From CAZBYL01 sp964496275 (lineage in GTDB: Bacteria; Synergistota; Synergistia; Synergistales; Synergistaceae), in the NCBI GenBank assembly GCA_964496275.1, contig CAZBYL010000002.1, positions 1 through 64,000 on the forward strand: a stretch of 64,000 nucleotides of DNA, written 5' to 3'. Position 1 is the first letter of the stretch. Each line of letters opens with the position of its first letter. The notes under the pieces are model-generated. The model saw only the letters and a program-made list of their open reading frames with translations. It was not told where the DNA came from and ran no database searches. Below, piece after piece: positions 25,477 through 34,367 of this stretch. Position numbers and translations under genes: made by a program.

Positions 25477-26547
25477 ATGAAAATATTCGCCATAAACCCG
25501 GGGACTACAAGCACAAAAGCGGCCCTGTACGAGGATCGCACCGAGCTTTGGAGTGAATCTGTTTTCTACTCACACAGTGAGCTTATGAAGTACAAAGAAC
25601 CGCTTGACGAAGAAGATATGCGGTATGAGAATATCCTTCAAATTCTGGACTCACACGGAGTCTCTCTGTCCGACATAGATGCGTATGCGGCAAGGGGCGG
25701 GCTGCTTCATCCGCTCACAAGCGGCGCATGGGTTGTCAACGATGCGATGATAGAAGATCTTCGCTCCGGAATTTACGGAATTCACGCAAGCAGCTTAGGC
25801 GCAATTATTCTGATAAGACTTGCGCGTGCCGCAGGGGGAAAACCCGCGTATATAGTGGACCCCGTGTGCGTTGATGAAATGTCTGAGGTTGCGCATATCA
25901 GCGGTATACCGGACATGCCGAGAAAATCTATCTTCCATGCGCTGAACCAGAGAGCCGTGGGCTACAGAGTCGCCGAATCCATGGGCAAGAAACTGAGCGA
26001 CTGCAAATTTATAATAGTGCACATGGGAGGCGGCATTACGATAGGGGCTCACTACAAAGGGCGCGTTGTAGACGTAAACGATGCGCTCGGAGCTTACGGT
26101 CCGATGACGCCGGACCGCGCCGGAACAGTTCACGCAATGGATATAGTAAAAAGATGTTTTTCCGGAAAGTACACTGAAGCGGAAATGAGAAAAATGATAA
26201 TAGGTCATGCCGGTCTTGCCGCTCACTTGGGTACTAACAACTTTAAAGAAATAGCAGACAGGGCAATGTCGGGAGAAAAAAAAGCTGCTCTCGTATCCGA
26301 GGCAATGGCATATCAAATATCATGCGAAATAGGCAGCCGCGCCGTAGCCATGCGCGGAGAGACGGAAGCTATAATTCTGACGGGCGGAATGGCTCACAGC
26401 AGTTATCTGTGCGGGATGATAGAGAAGAATGTGTCATGGATAGCTCCTGTCATAAGAATGCCGGGAGAAGATGAGATGCAGGCTCTTTGCGACGGGACGT
26501 ACAGAGTCATGTCGGGAGAGGAAGAGGCAAAAATTTATGTGCGGTGA
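25477..26547 (+). CDS. buk: Butyrate kinase
   Basis: An ASKHA-fold acyl kinase of 356 residues, the usual length. It has the phosphate-1 loop INPGTTSTKAALYED, HALNQRAVGYR, the phosphate-2 motif IVHMGGGITIGAH and the adenosine motif IILTGGMAHS. It would make ATP from butyryl- or branched-chain acyl phosphate. ATG 25477 is chosen from three close ATGs because AAAGGATG is spaced properly and the length fits. It overlaps the P-loop ATPase gene by 11 bases and precedes korDABC, suggesting that acyl-CoA from 2-oxoacid oxidation is its source (inference). Confidence 0.93.
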   Translation: MKIFAINPGTTSTKAALYEDRTELWSESVFYSHSELMKYKEPLDEEDMRYENILQILDSHGVSLSDIDAYAARGGLLHPLTSGAWVVNDAMIEDLRSGIYGIHASSLGAIILIRLARAAGGKPAYIVDPVCVDEMSEVAHISGIPDMPRKSIFHALNQRAVGYRVAESMGKKLSDCKFIIVHMGGGITIGAHYKGRVVDVNDALGAYGPMTPDRAGTVHAMDIVKRCFSGKYTEAEMRKMIIGHAGLAAHLGTNNFKEIADRAMSGEKKAALVSEAMAYQISCEIGSRAVAMRGETEAIILTGGMAHSSYLCGMIEKNVSWIAPVIRMPGEDEMQALCDGTYRVMSGEEEAKIYVR

Positions 26548-27280
26548 TAACAGCTCAATCGGTGCAAACACAAAAATAGCTGCGGAACGTGAATGGAAGC
26601 ATGTCATAGCGGTGACAGGGGCTCTCGGTTCGGGAAAGACCGAATTCACAATGAGCCTTGCCAAGGCGCTTGCATCTGCCGGCGGCAAAGTCGTCCTTGC
26701 CGACATGGACATAATAAATCCCTACTTCTGTCTCAGGACAATGGTTCAGCAGCTTGAACGCGGCAACATGTCCATACTGAACCCGCCCGGCGGAATGAAG
26801 TGGGGAGACCTCAGCTACATAAACCCCGTCATAAGGACAAAAATATACGACAGCTCCGTCAGAATGGTACTGGACATAGGGGGAGACTCTCAGGGCGCGC
26901 TTGCTCTGAAACAGTTTGAACCCGAAATAAAAGAGGCCGGCTATGACCTTGTATTTGTGATAAATCCATATCGCACCCATACCAGAACATTGGGGGAGCT
27001 CTCCGCAATGAGAAGCAAACTCGAAGAAATAGCGGGGCTTGAGGTCACCTCTGTCGTGGCAAATCCTCACTTTATGGACAAAACCACGCCCGCGGAATGT
27101 GCTGACGGTATAATTAAGGTACAATCCTTTGCGGAGGAGATGGGGCTTCCCATGCTCTTCGGCGTAGCGGAACACTCACTGTTCAAAGACACAAGAGCAT
27201 TACTCGATCGGTCAATAAAACTCTGGCGGTTGGAACGTGAAATTCTCCTTCCGTGGGAGTCCTCCGATACAAGTATTTGA
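26537..27280 (+). CDS. P-loop ATPase (MinD/ParA/SIMIBI-like)
   Basis: A 247-residue nucleotide-binding protein with Walker A TGALGSGKTEFT, the MinD-like ADMDIINPYF stretch and a switch-like LDIGGDSQGA. It is probably cytoplasmic. Such ATPases are found between butyrate kinase and 2-oxoacid ferredoxin oxidoreductase genes in several anaerobes, where their role is not defined; cofactor or cluster maturation is a guess. ATG 26537 follows GAGGAAGAGG and overlaps the end of buk, so translation is likely coupled. Confidence 0.8.
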   Translation: MCGDNSSIGANTKIAAEREWKHVIAVTGALGSGKTEFTMSLAKALASAGGKVVLADMDIINPYFCLRTMVQQLERGNMSILNPPGGMKWGDLSYINPVIRTKIYDSSVRMVLDIGGDSQGALALKQFEPEIKEAGYDLVFVINPYRTHTRTLGELSAMRSKLEEIAGLEVTSVVANPHFMDKTTPAECADGIIKVQSFAEEMGLPMLFGVAEHSLFKDTRALLDRSIKLWRLEREILLPWESSDTSI

Positions 27281-27317
27281 CACAAATACATGACTTATAG
27301 AGAAAGGGGTGTTTCAT

Positions 27318-27533
27318 TTGCCAAAAGGTAGAGTAGAAATTCTGGAACAGTACTGCAAAAGCTGTTCCCTTTGCGTCGAAGCCTGTCCTAAAAAGGTTCT
27401 TGCCATATCGGATGTAATCAACCAGAAGGGGTATCGCCCCGTAAAAGCGGCCGCTCCTGAAGCGTGTATCGGATGCGGAATGTGCGCGATGCGCTGTCCC
27501 GATGCCGTAATAAGAGTATTTCGCGAAGACTAG
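27318..27533 (+). CDS. korD: 2-oxoacid:ferredoxin oxidoreductase, delta (ferredoxin) subunit
   Basis: A 71-residue protein with two 4Fe-4S motifs: CKSCSLCVEACPK and CIGCGMCAMRCPD. It is the dedicated ferredoxin subunit of a KorDABC/VorDABC-type complex. TTG 27318 is the likely start, with AAGGGGT 7 bases upstream. The alpha subunit follows after 22 bases. Confidence 0.9.
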   Translation: MPKGRVEILEQYCKSCSLCVEACPKKVLAISDVINQKGYRPVKAAAPEACIGCGMCAMRCPDAVIRVFRED

Positions 27534-27555
27534 CCATAAGGAGGTGGAGTGAGCA

Positions 27556-28620
27556 ATGGAAAGAGTATTGATGAAGGGTACGGAAGCGATTGCCGAGGCT
27601 GCCATACAGGCCGGCTGCAAATATTTCTACGGCTATCCGATCACCCCGCAGAGTGAGATTCCCGAATATATGTCAAAAAGACTCTTTGAAGTCGGCGGAG
27701 TTTATCTGCAAGCGGAGAGCGAAGTGGCCGCGTCGAATATGATATTGGGCGGAGGCGCCACGGGCGAGCGCATAATGACAAGCTCGTCAAGCCCCGGAGT
27801 ATCCCTCATGGCAGAAGCCGCAAGCTACATGGCAGGTCAGGAGACCCCCGTCGTAATAGTAAACGTCATGCGCGCCGGCCCCGGACTCGGCGGCATACTT
27901 CCCTCACAGGGGGACTACAACCAGGCCGCCCACGGAATGGCTCACGGCGACTTCAAAGTAATCGTCTTTGCCCCTGGTTCCGTTCAGGAAGCTGTTGACA
28001 TGGTGCAGAGCGCGTTTGACTTGGCACAGATATACCGCAACCCTGTAATGGTAATATGCGACGGAGTCATCGGCCAGATAATGGAAGCCGTCGAGATACC
28101 CGCAGGACACGGCAAAAACCTATCAAACCCGGTTGAATGGGCGTGCGGCTACAAAAAAGAGCGCGGCAAAAGAATAATCCTGCGCAGCCTTATTCTTGAC
28201 CCTGAAGCCCTCGAGCGTCACAACAAAAAGCTTGAGGCAAAATGGAAAGTAATATGCGAGAAAGAGACTCGCTGCGAGAAATACATGACCGATGACGCCG
28301 AACTTGTAATATCCGCATTCGGTACGGTAGGAAGAATAGCTCGCTCCGTCGTTCAAAATCTTCGCGCCGAAGGTCTGAAAGTCGGACTTATCCGTCCGCT
28401 TCTCGTAAGCCCGTTCCCCGACAAAGACTTTGAAACCCTGATTCCGACGTGCAAACACATACTTGACACGGAAATGAACTGGGGACAGATGCTCGCAGAC
28501 GTTAAAAACGCCGTTCAGCACAAAATACCTGTGAGCTTCTACGGACGCACCGGCGGAATATGCCCGAGTGTCAGCGAGATAGAGAACGAGTGCCGCAAAA
28601 TACTTGCGGAACTCAAGTAG
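27556..28620 (+). CDS. korA: 2-oxoacid:ferredoxin oxidoreductase, alpha subunit
   Basis: A 354-residue alpha subunit (pyruvate-ferredoxin oxidoreductase domain I plus the transketolase C-like domain). It has GYPITPQSEIPEYM, the SSSPGVSLMAEAASYMAGQE stretch and IRPLLVSPFPD. It catalyses oxidative decarboxylation of a 2-oxoacid to acyl-CoA with ferredoxin reduction, together with the beta subunit. 2-oxoglutarate or branched-chain 2-oxoacids are the likely substrates; sequence alone does not separate Kor from Vor. GGAGGTGG precedes the ATG. Confidence 0.9.
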   Translation: MERVLMKGTEAIAEAAIQAGCKYFYGYPITPQSEIPEYMSKRLFEVGGVYLQAESEVAASNMILGGGATGERIMTSSSSPGVSLMAEAASYMAGQETPVVIVNVMRAGPGLGGILPSQGDYNQAAHGMAHGDFKVIVFAPGSVQEAVDMVQSAFDLAQIYRNPVMVICDGVIGQIMEAVEIPAGHGKNLSNPVEWACGYKKERGKRIILRSLILDPEALERHNKKLEAKWKVICEKETRCEKYMTDDAELVISAFGTVGRIARSVVQNLRAEGLKVGLIRPLLVSPFPDKDFETLIPTCKHILDTEMNWGQMLADVKNAVQHKIPVSFYGRTGGICPSVSEIENECRKILAELK

Positions 28621-28633
28621 CGGAGGTACGGTC

Positions 28634-29380
28634 ATGAGCGAAAAAATCATATACGAAAGACCCAAAAGCTGGGTGGACGGAGTACACACGCACTACTGCC
28701 CGGGCTGTACTCACGGAATCGTACACAGAATGGTGTGCGAAACCCTGAACGAACTTGACATACAGGACATAACAACAGGCATCGCACCTGTCGGCTGTGC
28801 CGCCATGATGTATGAGTACATCGATACGGACTTTATAGAGGCTCCCCACGGACGCGCCCCTGCGGTGGCGACCGGATTCAAACGCATACGCACTGACAGA
28901 CTCATATTTACCTATCAGGGTGACGGCGACCTTGCTTCCATAGGCGCTGCGGAAATAGTACACGCGGCAAACCGTTCCGAAAACATAACGGTAATATTCA
29001 TAAACAACGCGATATACGGAATGACAGGCGGACAGATGGCCCCTACGACACTCATCGGACAAAAAACGACAACCTCGCAGGACGGCCGCGACCCGGCAAG
29101 AGCCGGATACCCGATGAGAATGTGCGAAATGCTTGCCACACTTGAGGCTCCCGGTTACATAGAGAGAGTCTCCGCGGCAAAACCGGCGCACCTTCCCGCT
29201 CTGAAAAGAGCCATCAAAAAAGCATTTCAGAATCAGGTGGACAAAAAGGGATTCTCCTTCGTCGAAGTCCTCTCCACCTGTCCCACAAACTGGGGAATGA
29301 GACCGACACAGGCGTGCGACTGGCTTGTGGAAAACATGATCCCCTATTATCCCCTTGGCGTGTACAAGGATTTTAAGTAG
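28634..29380 (+). CDS. korB: 2-oxoacid:ferredoxin oxidoreductase, beta (TPP) subunit
   Basis: A 248-residue thiamine-diphosphate subunit. It has HTHYCPGCTHG (cluster ligands), the GDGDLASIGAAEIVHAANR magnesium/TPP motif and NNAIYGMTGGQMAPTT. ATG 28634 follows GCGGAGGT; the longer open frame lies inside korA. It works with korA, korC and korD encoded around it. Confidence 0.92.
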   Translation: MSEKIIYERPKSWVDGVHTHYCPGCTHGIVHRMVCETLNELDIQDITTGIAPVGCAAMMYEYIDTDFIEAPHGRAPAVATGFKRIRTDRLIFTYQGDGDLASIGAAEIVHAANRSENITVIFINNAIYGMTGGQMAPTTLIGQKTTTSQDGRDPARAGYPMRMCEMLATLEAPGYIERVSAAKPAHLPALKRAIKKAFQNQVDKKGFSFVEVLSTCPTNWGMRPTQACDWLVENMIPYYPLGVYKDFK

Positions 29381-29392
29381 GGGGAATGAAAA

Positions 29393-29947
29393 ATGGCTGA
29401 TTTTACAAGGACGCTTTTCTGCGCCGGATTCGGCGGACAGGGTGTAATGGTATTGGGGCAGCTTGTGGCCTACGCAGGCATCAAAGAGGGGCGTTTTGCC
29501 GCATGGCTTCCTTCCTACGGTCCCGAAATGCGCGGCGGTACGGCAAACTGCGGTGTCACGGTGAGCGATACTGAAATAAGCTCCCCGTTCGTAGTAAAAG
29601 CCGATGTGGCTGTTGCCATGAACCAGCCTTCGCTTGACAAGTATGAAAGCATAGTCAAGCCGGGAGGCATACTCATATACAACGAGAACATGGCGTCATA
29701 CACGCCGACAAGGACGGACATAAAAGTTATTCCCGTCCCCGCGACGGAGCTTGCGGAGAGCGTCGGAAACGAAAGAGCTCTGAACGTAGTTCTTCTCGGA
29801 ACGATAGTGGCTGTTTCCGACTTTATTTCGGACGACACGGCAAAAGCCATAATAGCGGAAAAGCTCGGAGCAAGAAAACCACAGTTTTTGGAAAGCAACC
29901 TCAAAGCCTACGCGCTCGGCCGCGAAGTCGGGCTCGCAGCTCTCTAA
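29393..29947 (+). CDS. korC: 2-oxoacid:ferredoxin oxidoreductase, gamma subunit
   Basis: A 184-residue gamma subunit with the family opening CAGFGGQGVMVLGQLVAYAG and the SYGPEMRGGTANC motif. It completes the four-subunit complex and interacts with the TPP and ferredoxin subunits. It is last in the buk-ATPase-korDABC operon; a strong terminator follows 30 bases downstream. Confidence 0.92.
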   Translation: MADFTRTLFCAGFGGQGVMVLGQLVAYAGIKEGRFAAWLPSYGPEMRGGTANCGVTVSDTEISSPFVVKADVAVAMNQPSLDKYESIVKPGGILIYNENMASYTPTRTDIKVIPVPATELAESVGNERALNVVLLGTIVAVSDFISDDTAKAIIAEKLGARKPQFLESNLKAYALGREVGLAAL

Positions 29948-29977
29948 AACCAAAGACAAATCCGAACACGAAACAGC

Positions 29978-30015
29978 AATGCGGAAAGCCTATCCTTGGG
30001 CTTTCCGCATTTTTA
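29978..30015 (+). terminator. Terminator after korC
   Basis: AATGCGGAAAGCC (29978-29990) pairs with GGCTTTCCGCATT (29999-30011), followed by TTTAG. Confidence 0.85.
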
Positions 30016-30172
30016 GATATGCTGACCACCATTAGGTTTTGTGCTTACCTATTGGTCAATATGCTGTCATTTATAGGAAGCCGGGCTGACGTGTGGTCTG
30101 TATAAAAATAGATTATTTATTTTGTAAAGTGTTTGCAAAAACCGTTGCTGATTTTGCGGCAGCCATGATTTT

Positions 30173-30193
30173 ATCTCCACATAATCTCCACAT
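30173..30193. promoter_or_regulatory. 11-bp direct repeats, candidate response-regulator site
   Basis: ATCTCCACAT occurs at 30173-30182 and 30184-30193, a period of 11 bases, about 14 bases upstream of a -35 element. One-turn-spaced direct repeats are the standard binding layout of OmpR-family regulators, and such a regulator is encoded at 31016. Confidence 0.5.
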
Positions 30194-30206
30194 TTGCGTC
30201 ATAAAA

Positions 30207-30234
30207 TTGACACAGGGCGATGTTAATCTATGTT
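30207..30234 (+). promoter_or_regulatory. Promoter of the Spy-like gene
   Basis: TTGACA at 30207-30212 and TATGTT at 30229-30234 are separated by 16 bases. The predicted transcript starts near 30241 and opens with a GGGAGG-ACG-CCTCCC hairpin (30244-30258) just before the AAAAAATACGGAGGT ribosome site; it may protect the 5-prime end. Confidence 0.65.
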
Positions 30235-30283
30235 CAGCAACGAGGGAGGACGCCTCCCAATAAAAAATACGGAGGTACAAAAG

Positions 30284-30874
30284 ATGAAAAAGATTTTGGG
30301 TGCGATGGTGGTTGTTCTTGTTCTTGCCGGAGCGGCGTTTGCCTATCCCTGCGATGCCGGTATGGGACGCAGACACGGAGGAATGGGGCCAGGGAACGGA
30401 GCTGTGAATACTCCTGAGTCGAGAGCCAAGATGACAGAGATGAGAAACTTGCACGAGGAACTGCGCGTAGAGCTTAGAAAGCCATCTTTTGATAACGGAA
30501 AGGTGACGCTTCTGCACGGAAAGATTCTTGATTTAAGGGCGCAGATATCAGATATGAGATTTAAGGAGCGCCTTGCAAATCCCGTAAACGGCAGAAGAGG
30601 CGATGTTATGGCAGCGGATTTTACTCCCGAGATGAGGGCTAAAGCGAGTGAAGCAGCTAAACTGCGCAGAGATTTGAGGGCGGAGTTTGCAAAGGATGCA
30701 CCGAATAAAATAGCCGCGCAGGGTATGCACGACAAGGTGCAGAAGCTGGAGCGCGAGATATCGGAAGCAAGGTTTGCGTTAATGCTCAAGAATCCCGATA
30801 AGTATAAAGATTGCCCGATGTTTGACGGTGACGGGCATCGCGGCCCTGGGTGCGGCTGCCGCTATTTTGATTAG
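30284..30874 (+). CDS. Spy/CpxP/ZraP-like periplasmic protein
   Basis: A 196-residue exported protein. It has an N-terminal signal peptide (MKKILGAMVVVLVLAGAAFA, cleavage near AFA-YP), then a His/Gly/Met-rich segment (GMGRRHGGMGPGNG). Two helical repeats follow (about 58-100 and 125-170, each with LRxxLR/EF...K...L...I...RF), and a Cys/His-rich tail DGHRGPGCGCRYFD ends it. This fits the Spy/CpxP/ZraP family of periplasmic chaperones or metal-responsive repressors of two-component systems. ATG 30284 follows CGGAGGT. It precedes a two-component system and an exporter operon and probably feeds back on the sensor. Confidence 0.78.
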   Translation: MKKILGAMVVVLVLAGAAFAYPCDAGMGRRHGGMGPGNGAVNTPESRAKMTEMRNLHEELRVELRKPSFDNGKVTLLHGKILDLRAQISDMRFKERLANPVNGRRGDVMAADFTPEMRAKASEAAKLRRDLRAEFAKDAPNKIAAQGMHDKVQKLEREISEARFALMLKNPDKYKDCPMFDGDGHRGPGCGCRYFD

Positions 30875-30900
30875 AGCGCCGCACATATAAAATGAGAGCT

Positions 30901-30931
30901 GCGGGCCATGTTTATTCATGTCCCGCATTTA
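30901..30931 (+). terminator. Hairpin after the Spy-like gene
   Basis: GCGGGCCATG (30901-30910) pairs with CATGTCCCGC (30917-30926) with one mismatch, followed by ATTTAC. The weak T-run suggests partial read-through into the regulator genes. Confidence 0.55.
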
Positions 30932-31015
30932 CAGCCTTATTGACGTGGCGCGTATCGCGAACGTAAGTTTAGAATGTATTCGGCGGCGAATATTTCGAAA
31001 ATGGCGGTGAAGTGT

Positions 31016-31702
31016 ATGAGGATTCTGATTGTAGAGGATGAGAGCGCGATTGCTGATGTTGAGCGCGCATATATGGAGCGTGAGGGGTATTTTGCCGATG
31101 TCGCATCCGACGGGCTGAAGGCGCTGGAGCTTTTTCGCTCCATCTCTTATGACCTTGTGCTTTTGGACCTTATGCTTCCCGGCATGCAGGGCGGCGATGT
31201 TTGCCGCGAGATAAGAAAGTATTCTTCCGTCCCCATCATAATGGTTACGGCAAAGAGCGGCGAAGAGGATGTTGTCTTGGGTCTTGACGCAGGGGCCGAT
31301 GACTATATTGTGAAGCCGTTCAGTCCGCGCGTTTTGATGGCGCGAATAAGAGCCAACACCAGACACTCCGAGAAGAAGCAAGAGCCTGTTCCCGCATCGC
31401 TTCTGCGCATCGGAGATTCTGTCGTTATAGATGTGAATAATTTTACGGTGAAGAAAGACGGCGAGGATATTCCCATCACAAGAAACGAATTTATGATTTT
31501 GTCCAAGATGGCGTCAAGACCGGATAAGACATGGAGCAGAGACGACCTTATTACTTACGCTCTGGGAGCCGAGTATGATGGTTTTGAGCGTTCGATAGAC
31601 AGCTACATAAAAAATATTAGAAAAAAACTTGCGGACGAAGCTCATGAGAACGGATATATAAAGACTGTTCACGGCTTCGGCTACAGAATTTCGGAGCAAT
31701 AG
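31016..31702 (+). CDS. OmpR-family response regulator
   Basis: A 228-residue regulator. The receiver domain starts MRILIVEDESAI, has the phospho-acceptor Asp in LVLLDLMLPG (about residue 51) and the conserved Lys in VKPFSP. The C-terminal winged helix is about residues 130-226 (RNEFMILSKMASRPDKTWSR...VHGFGYRI). ATG 31016 gives the standard N-terminus; the longer frame extends into the promoter region. It is followed after 2 bases by its histidine kinase and then a TolC-MacAB exporter, the likely target. Confidence 0.93.
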   Translation: MRILIVEDESAIADVERAYMEREGYFADVASDGLKALELFRSISYDLVLLDLMLPGMQGGDVCREIRKYSSVPIIMVTAKSGEEDVVLGLDAGADDYIVKPFSPRVLMARIRANTRHSEKKQEPVPASLLRIGDSVVIDVNNFTVKKDGEDIPITRNEFMILSKMASRPDKTWSRDDLITYALGAEYDGFERSIDSYIKNIRKKLADEAHENGYIKTVHGFGYRISEQ

Positions 31703-31704
31703 CC

Positions 31705-33087
31705 ATGAAGAGGTCTTTGCGCACGCAGATGCTTATACAGTATGCAGCGCTTGTCATTATCTGTATGCTTATCATTCCTGCCGTCATTTCGAGACTTCTT
31801 GACTGGCAGTTTCGTAATTTTGCCGAAGCTCGTCTTGACGATGACCGTCAGGAAGTTGTGCTTCTTTTGCAGGGGTTGTATGAGAGAACCAATTCATGGG
31901 ATGCTGTTCGTGCAGGAGCCTCCCTCTCTGATGCTATGCGCTGGCCTGTTATAGGCATTACCGTTTATGACTCAGACGGCGCTGTCGTAAGGGGTCTGAG
32001 CCGAGGAATGAAGATGCGCGGCGGGGCAAAAGGGCCTCACTCAATGAAGCACATGATGGCGGATGTCAGGTGCAGAATGGTTGATGAGCCTATTGTTGTG
32101 GATGGTGTTAATGTCGGGAAGGTTTCGTTTACTTGCCTGCCTTTCAACGACAGCCGCGAGGGGGAGTTTTTGCGTCAATTTAACAGGCATCTTTATATTG
32201 CAGTTGCCTTTATGCTGGTTCTGTCTGCTCTTGTCGCGTTTTTTATGGCGGACAGGATAAGCCGCCCCGTTCTGAACGCGGCGAAACGCGCTCATTTGAT
32301 AAGCGGGGGTAAGTACAGGATAGACGATTCAATGAGTTCCGATATTACGGAAATTCAAACTCTGATAGAGAGTATGAACAGGCTGGGAGTTGCGCTTGAG
32401 ACGCAGGAGGAACTTAGGAAGCGTCTTATGAGCGATATCGCGCATGAATTGAGAAACCCCGTAACAATCATTAAGTCTCACCTTGAAGCATTTGAGGACG
32501 GAGTATGGGAACCTACACCGGAGCGCATAAGGCTCACAGTCGGTGAAATTGACAGACTTTCCAAGCTTATATCAGAGGTTGGTTCTCTGTATTCCATAGA
32601 GGGAACGGAGAACAGCATTTCTCTCGCTTCCGTGAATATGTCAGAGGAGATGGCGCGCCTTGCGCTCTCTTTTGACCCGATGTTTGCTAATAAATCAGTG
32701 GTTCTGGAAAAAGAGATAGAGCATGGAATCGAGGCAGTCGCCGATATTGCGAAGATGAGACAGGCTGCGGCAAACCTTCTTTCAAACGCGCTGCGCTATA
32801 CGGATAGCGGCGGACACGTGCTTTTCTCGCTTAAATCATGTTCAGGGTCGCTTGAGATTTTGGTGCGCGACAATGGAATCGGTATTGCAAAGTCGGATTT
32901 GCCCAATATTTTCGAGCGTTTCTACAGAGCGGATAAATCCCGTGCCAGGGCAAGCGGCGGTATGGGGATAGGTCTTGCCATAGCAAAGGCCATAGTGGAA
33001 GCTCACGGAGGAAACATAAGGGTCGAGAGCTCTGAGGGAGAGGGAAGCGCCTTCACGATGACGATACCATTGGAGCACAATATATAG
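31705..33087 (+). CDS. Sensor histidine kinase (BaeS/CpxA-like)
   Basis: A 460-residue membrane kinase. Transmembrane segments are near residues 8-30 and 158-180, with a periplasmic sensor of about 125 residues between them. A HAMP domain follows (about 180-235), then the dimerisation/phosphoacceptor helix with His in SDIAHELRNP, and the ATPase domain with NLLSNALRY, DNGIGI and GMGIGLAIAKAI. It phosphorylates the response regulator encoded just upstream. Envelope stress, metals or antimicrobial compounds are plausible signals given the Spy-like protein and exporter nearby (inference). Confidence 0.93.
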   Translation: MKRSLRTQMLIQYAALVIICMLIIPAVISRLLDWQFRNFAEARLDDDRQEVVLLLQGLYERTNSWDAVRAGASLSDAMRWPVIGITVYDSDGAVVRGLSRGMKMRGGAKGPHSMKHMMADVRCRMVDEPIVVDGVNVGKVSFTCLPFNDSREGEFLRQFNRHLYIAVAFMLVLSALVAFFMADRISRPVLNAAKRAHLISGGKYRIDDSMSSDITEIQTLIESMNRLGVALETQEELRKRLMSDIAHELRNPVTIIKSHLEAFEDGVWEPTPERIRLTVGEIDRLSKLISEVGSLYSIEGTENSISLASVNMSEEMARLALSFDPMFANKSVVLEKEIEHGIEAVADIAKMRQAAANLLSNALRYTDSGGHVLFSLKSCSGSLEILVRDNGIGIAKSDLPNIFERFYRADKSRARASGGMGIGLAIAKAIVEAHGGNIRVESSEGEGSAFTMTIPLEHNI

Positions 33088-33113
33088 TTTTTGCATTTTT
33101 GGAGGTGTTTGAT

Positions 33114-34367
33114 TTGAAATTACGCGCTATAACCGCCGGACTTCTGTTTTGCCTGATTGCCGTGCTCCAGGTTTGGGCTTCCGAGCCTTTGACGTTGGAG
33201 AAGTGTATTATAACCGCACTGGAGAACCACCCTGACCTTAAAGCGGCAGAGGCGCGGATTGATTCAAAGAGAGCCGCCGTGGGAGAGGCGGAGTCATCAG
33301 GCAGGCCGCAAGTGAGCGCGGGAACAGCTTACACCAGAAGCGCGGGAAGCGAAACAGACGGTTCGTCCGGCAGATACGGAGTTTCCGCGGCTCTTGACCA
33401 GTCTGTGTATGACTGGGGCAAGCGCGGTTTGAAGGTCAAGGGGGCGGAGCTTAATGCGGAAGCCGTTTCCATGGATTATCGGCAGACAAGGGATGCCGTT
33501 ATATCGTCGGTAAAATCCGCTTATTATGGTTTGAACAGATCCGTTCGTGAGTATGAGGTTGCAAAAACTCGTTATGAGAACTATCAGAAACGGCTTGTGT
33601 GGGCAAAGTCATATTATGAAGTGGGGACGAAAGCCAAGATAGAAGTGACTAAAGCCCAGGCTGACCTTGCAAGTTCCAAACTGCTTCTGGTGCGCGCAGA
33701 TTCATCTGCGGCTCAGTACCGTGCTGAACTGGCTTCCGCAATGGGAGACCCGTTACTTAAGATAGCAAACGCGGCAGACGCTATAGGTTATGAGGCGTGG
33801 GCTATTTCAGCAGATGAAGCATTAAAAAGGGCTGAGCTGAACCGTCCCGAGCTTGCCGCGAAGTCTAAGCGCGTTGAGTATGCCAAAGCTGCTCTTGCTC
33901 TTGCGAAGAAGGGGCTGACCCCCGACCTTACCGCTTCCGCGGGGTATAACTTCTATGGCGCTGCGCCGTTTGACGATAATGAGTGGAGCGCAAAACTGTC
34001 GCTGAAAATCCCCCTCTATGACGGCGGGCTTACGAAGAGTAAAACGGAAGGGGCCGAAGCGGATTTGAGAACAGCATCCGCAGAGTTCATGAGTCTGTCA
34101 AATTCGGTAAAGCTCGAGGTGCGTAAGGCGTGGGAGGCTCTGCGCGAGGCTTATGAAGCTCTTGCATCCTCACAGGAGGCGGAGCGTCAGCAGAAAGAGA
34201 CTCTCGGCCTTGCCGAAGGGCGATACAAGGCGGGAGTCGGCAGCAGTTTGGAGATATCGGATGCAATCGAGAGCTATGCAGCGGCTCAGACAAATACCGT
34301 GCAGGCCTTATATCAGTGCAAAAGTGCGAGACTTGCCCTTGAAAAGGCGATGGGGGGACTTGAGTAA
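33114..34367 (+). CDS. TolC-family outer membrane efflux protein
   Basis: A 417-residue outer-membrane channel with a signal peptide (about residues 1-22, ending VWA-SEP), two OEP repeats with long alpha-helical hairpins, and the start motif LTLEKCIITALENHPDLKAAEARI. TTG 33114 with GGAGGTG 6 bases upstream is the likely start. It shows that the cell has an outer membrane. Its stop overlaps the start of the MacA-like gene (TAATG), so the tripartite pump is translated as a unit. Confidence 0.9.
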   Translation: MKLRAITAGLLFCLIAVLQVWASEPLTLEKCIITALENHPDLKAAEARIDSKRAAVGEAESSGRPQVSAGTAYTRSAGSETDGSSGRYGVSAALDQSVYDWGKRGLKVKGAELNAEAVSMDYRQTRDAVISSVKSAYYGLNRSVREYEVAKTRYENYQKRLVWAKSYYEVGTKAKIEVTKAQADLASSKLLLVRADSSAAQYRAELASAMGDPLLKIANAADAIGYEAWAISADEALKRAELNRPELAAKSKRVEYAKAALALAKKGLTPDLTASAGYNFYGAAPFDDNEWSAKLSLKIPLYDGGLTKSKTEGAEADLRTASAEFMSLSNSVKLEVRKAWEALREAYEALASSQEAERQQKETLGLAEGRYKAGVGSSLEISDAIESYAAAQTNTVQALYQCKSARLALEKAMGGLE

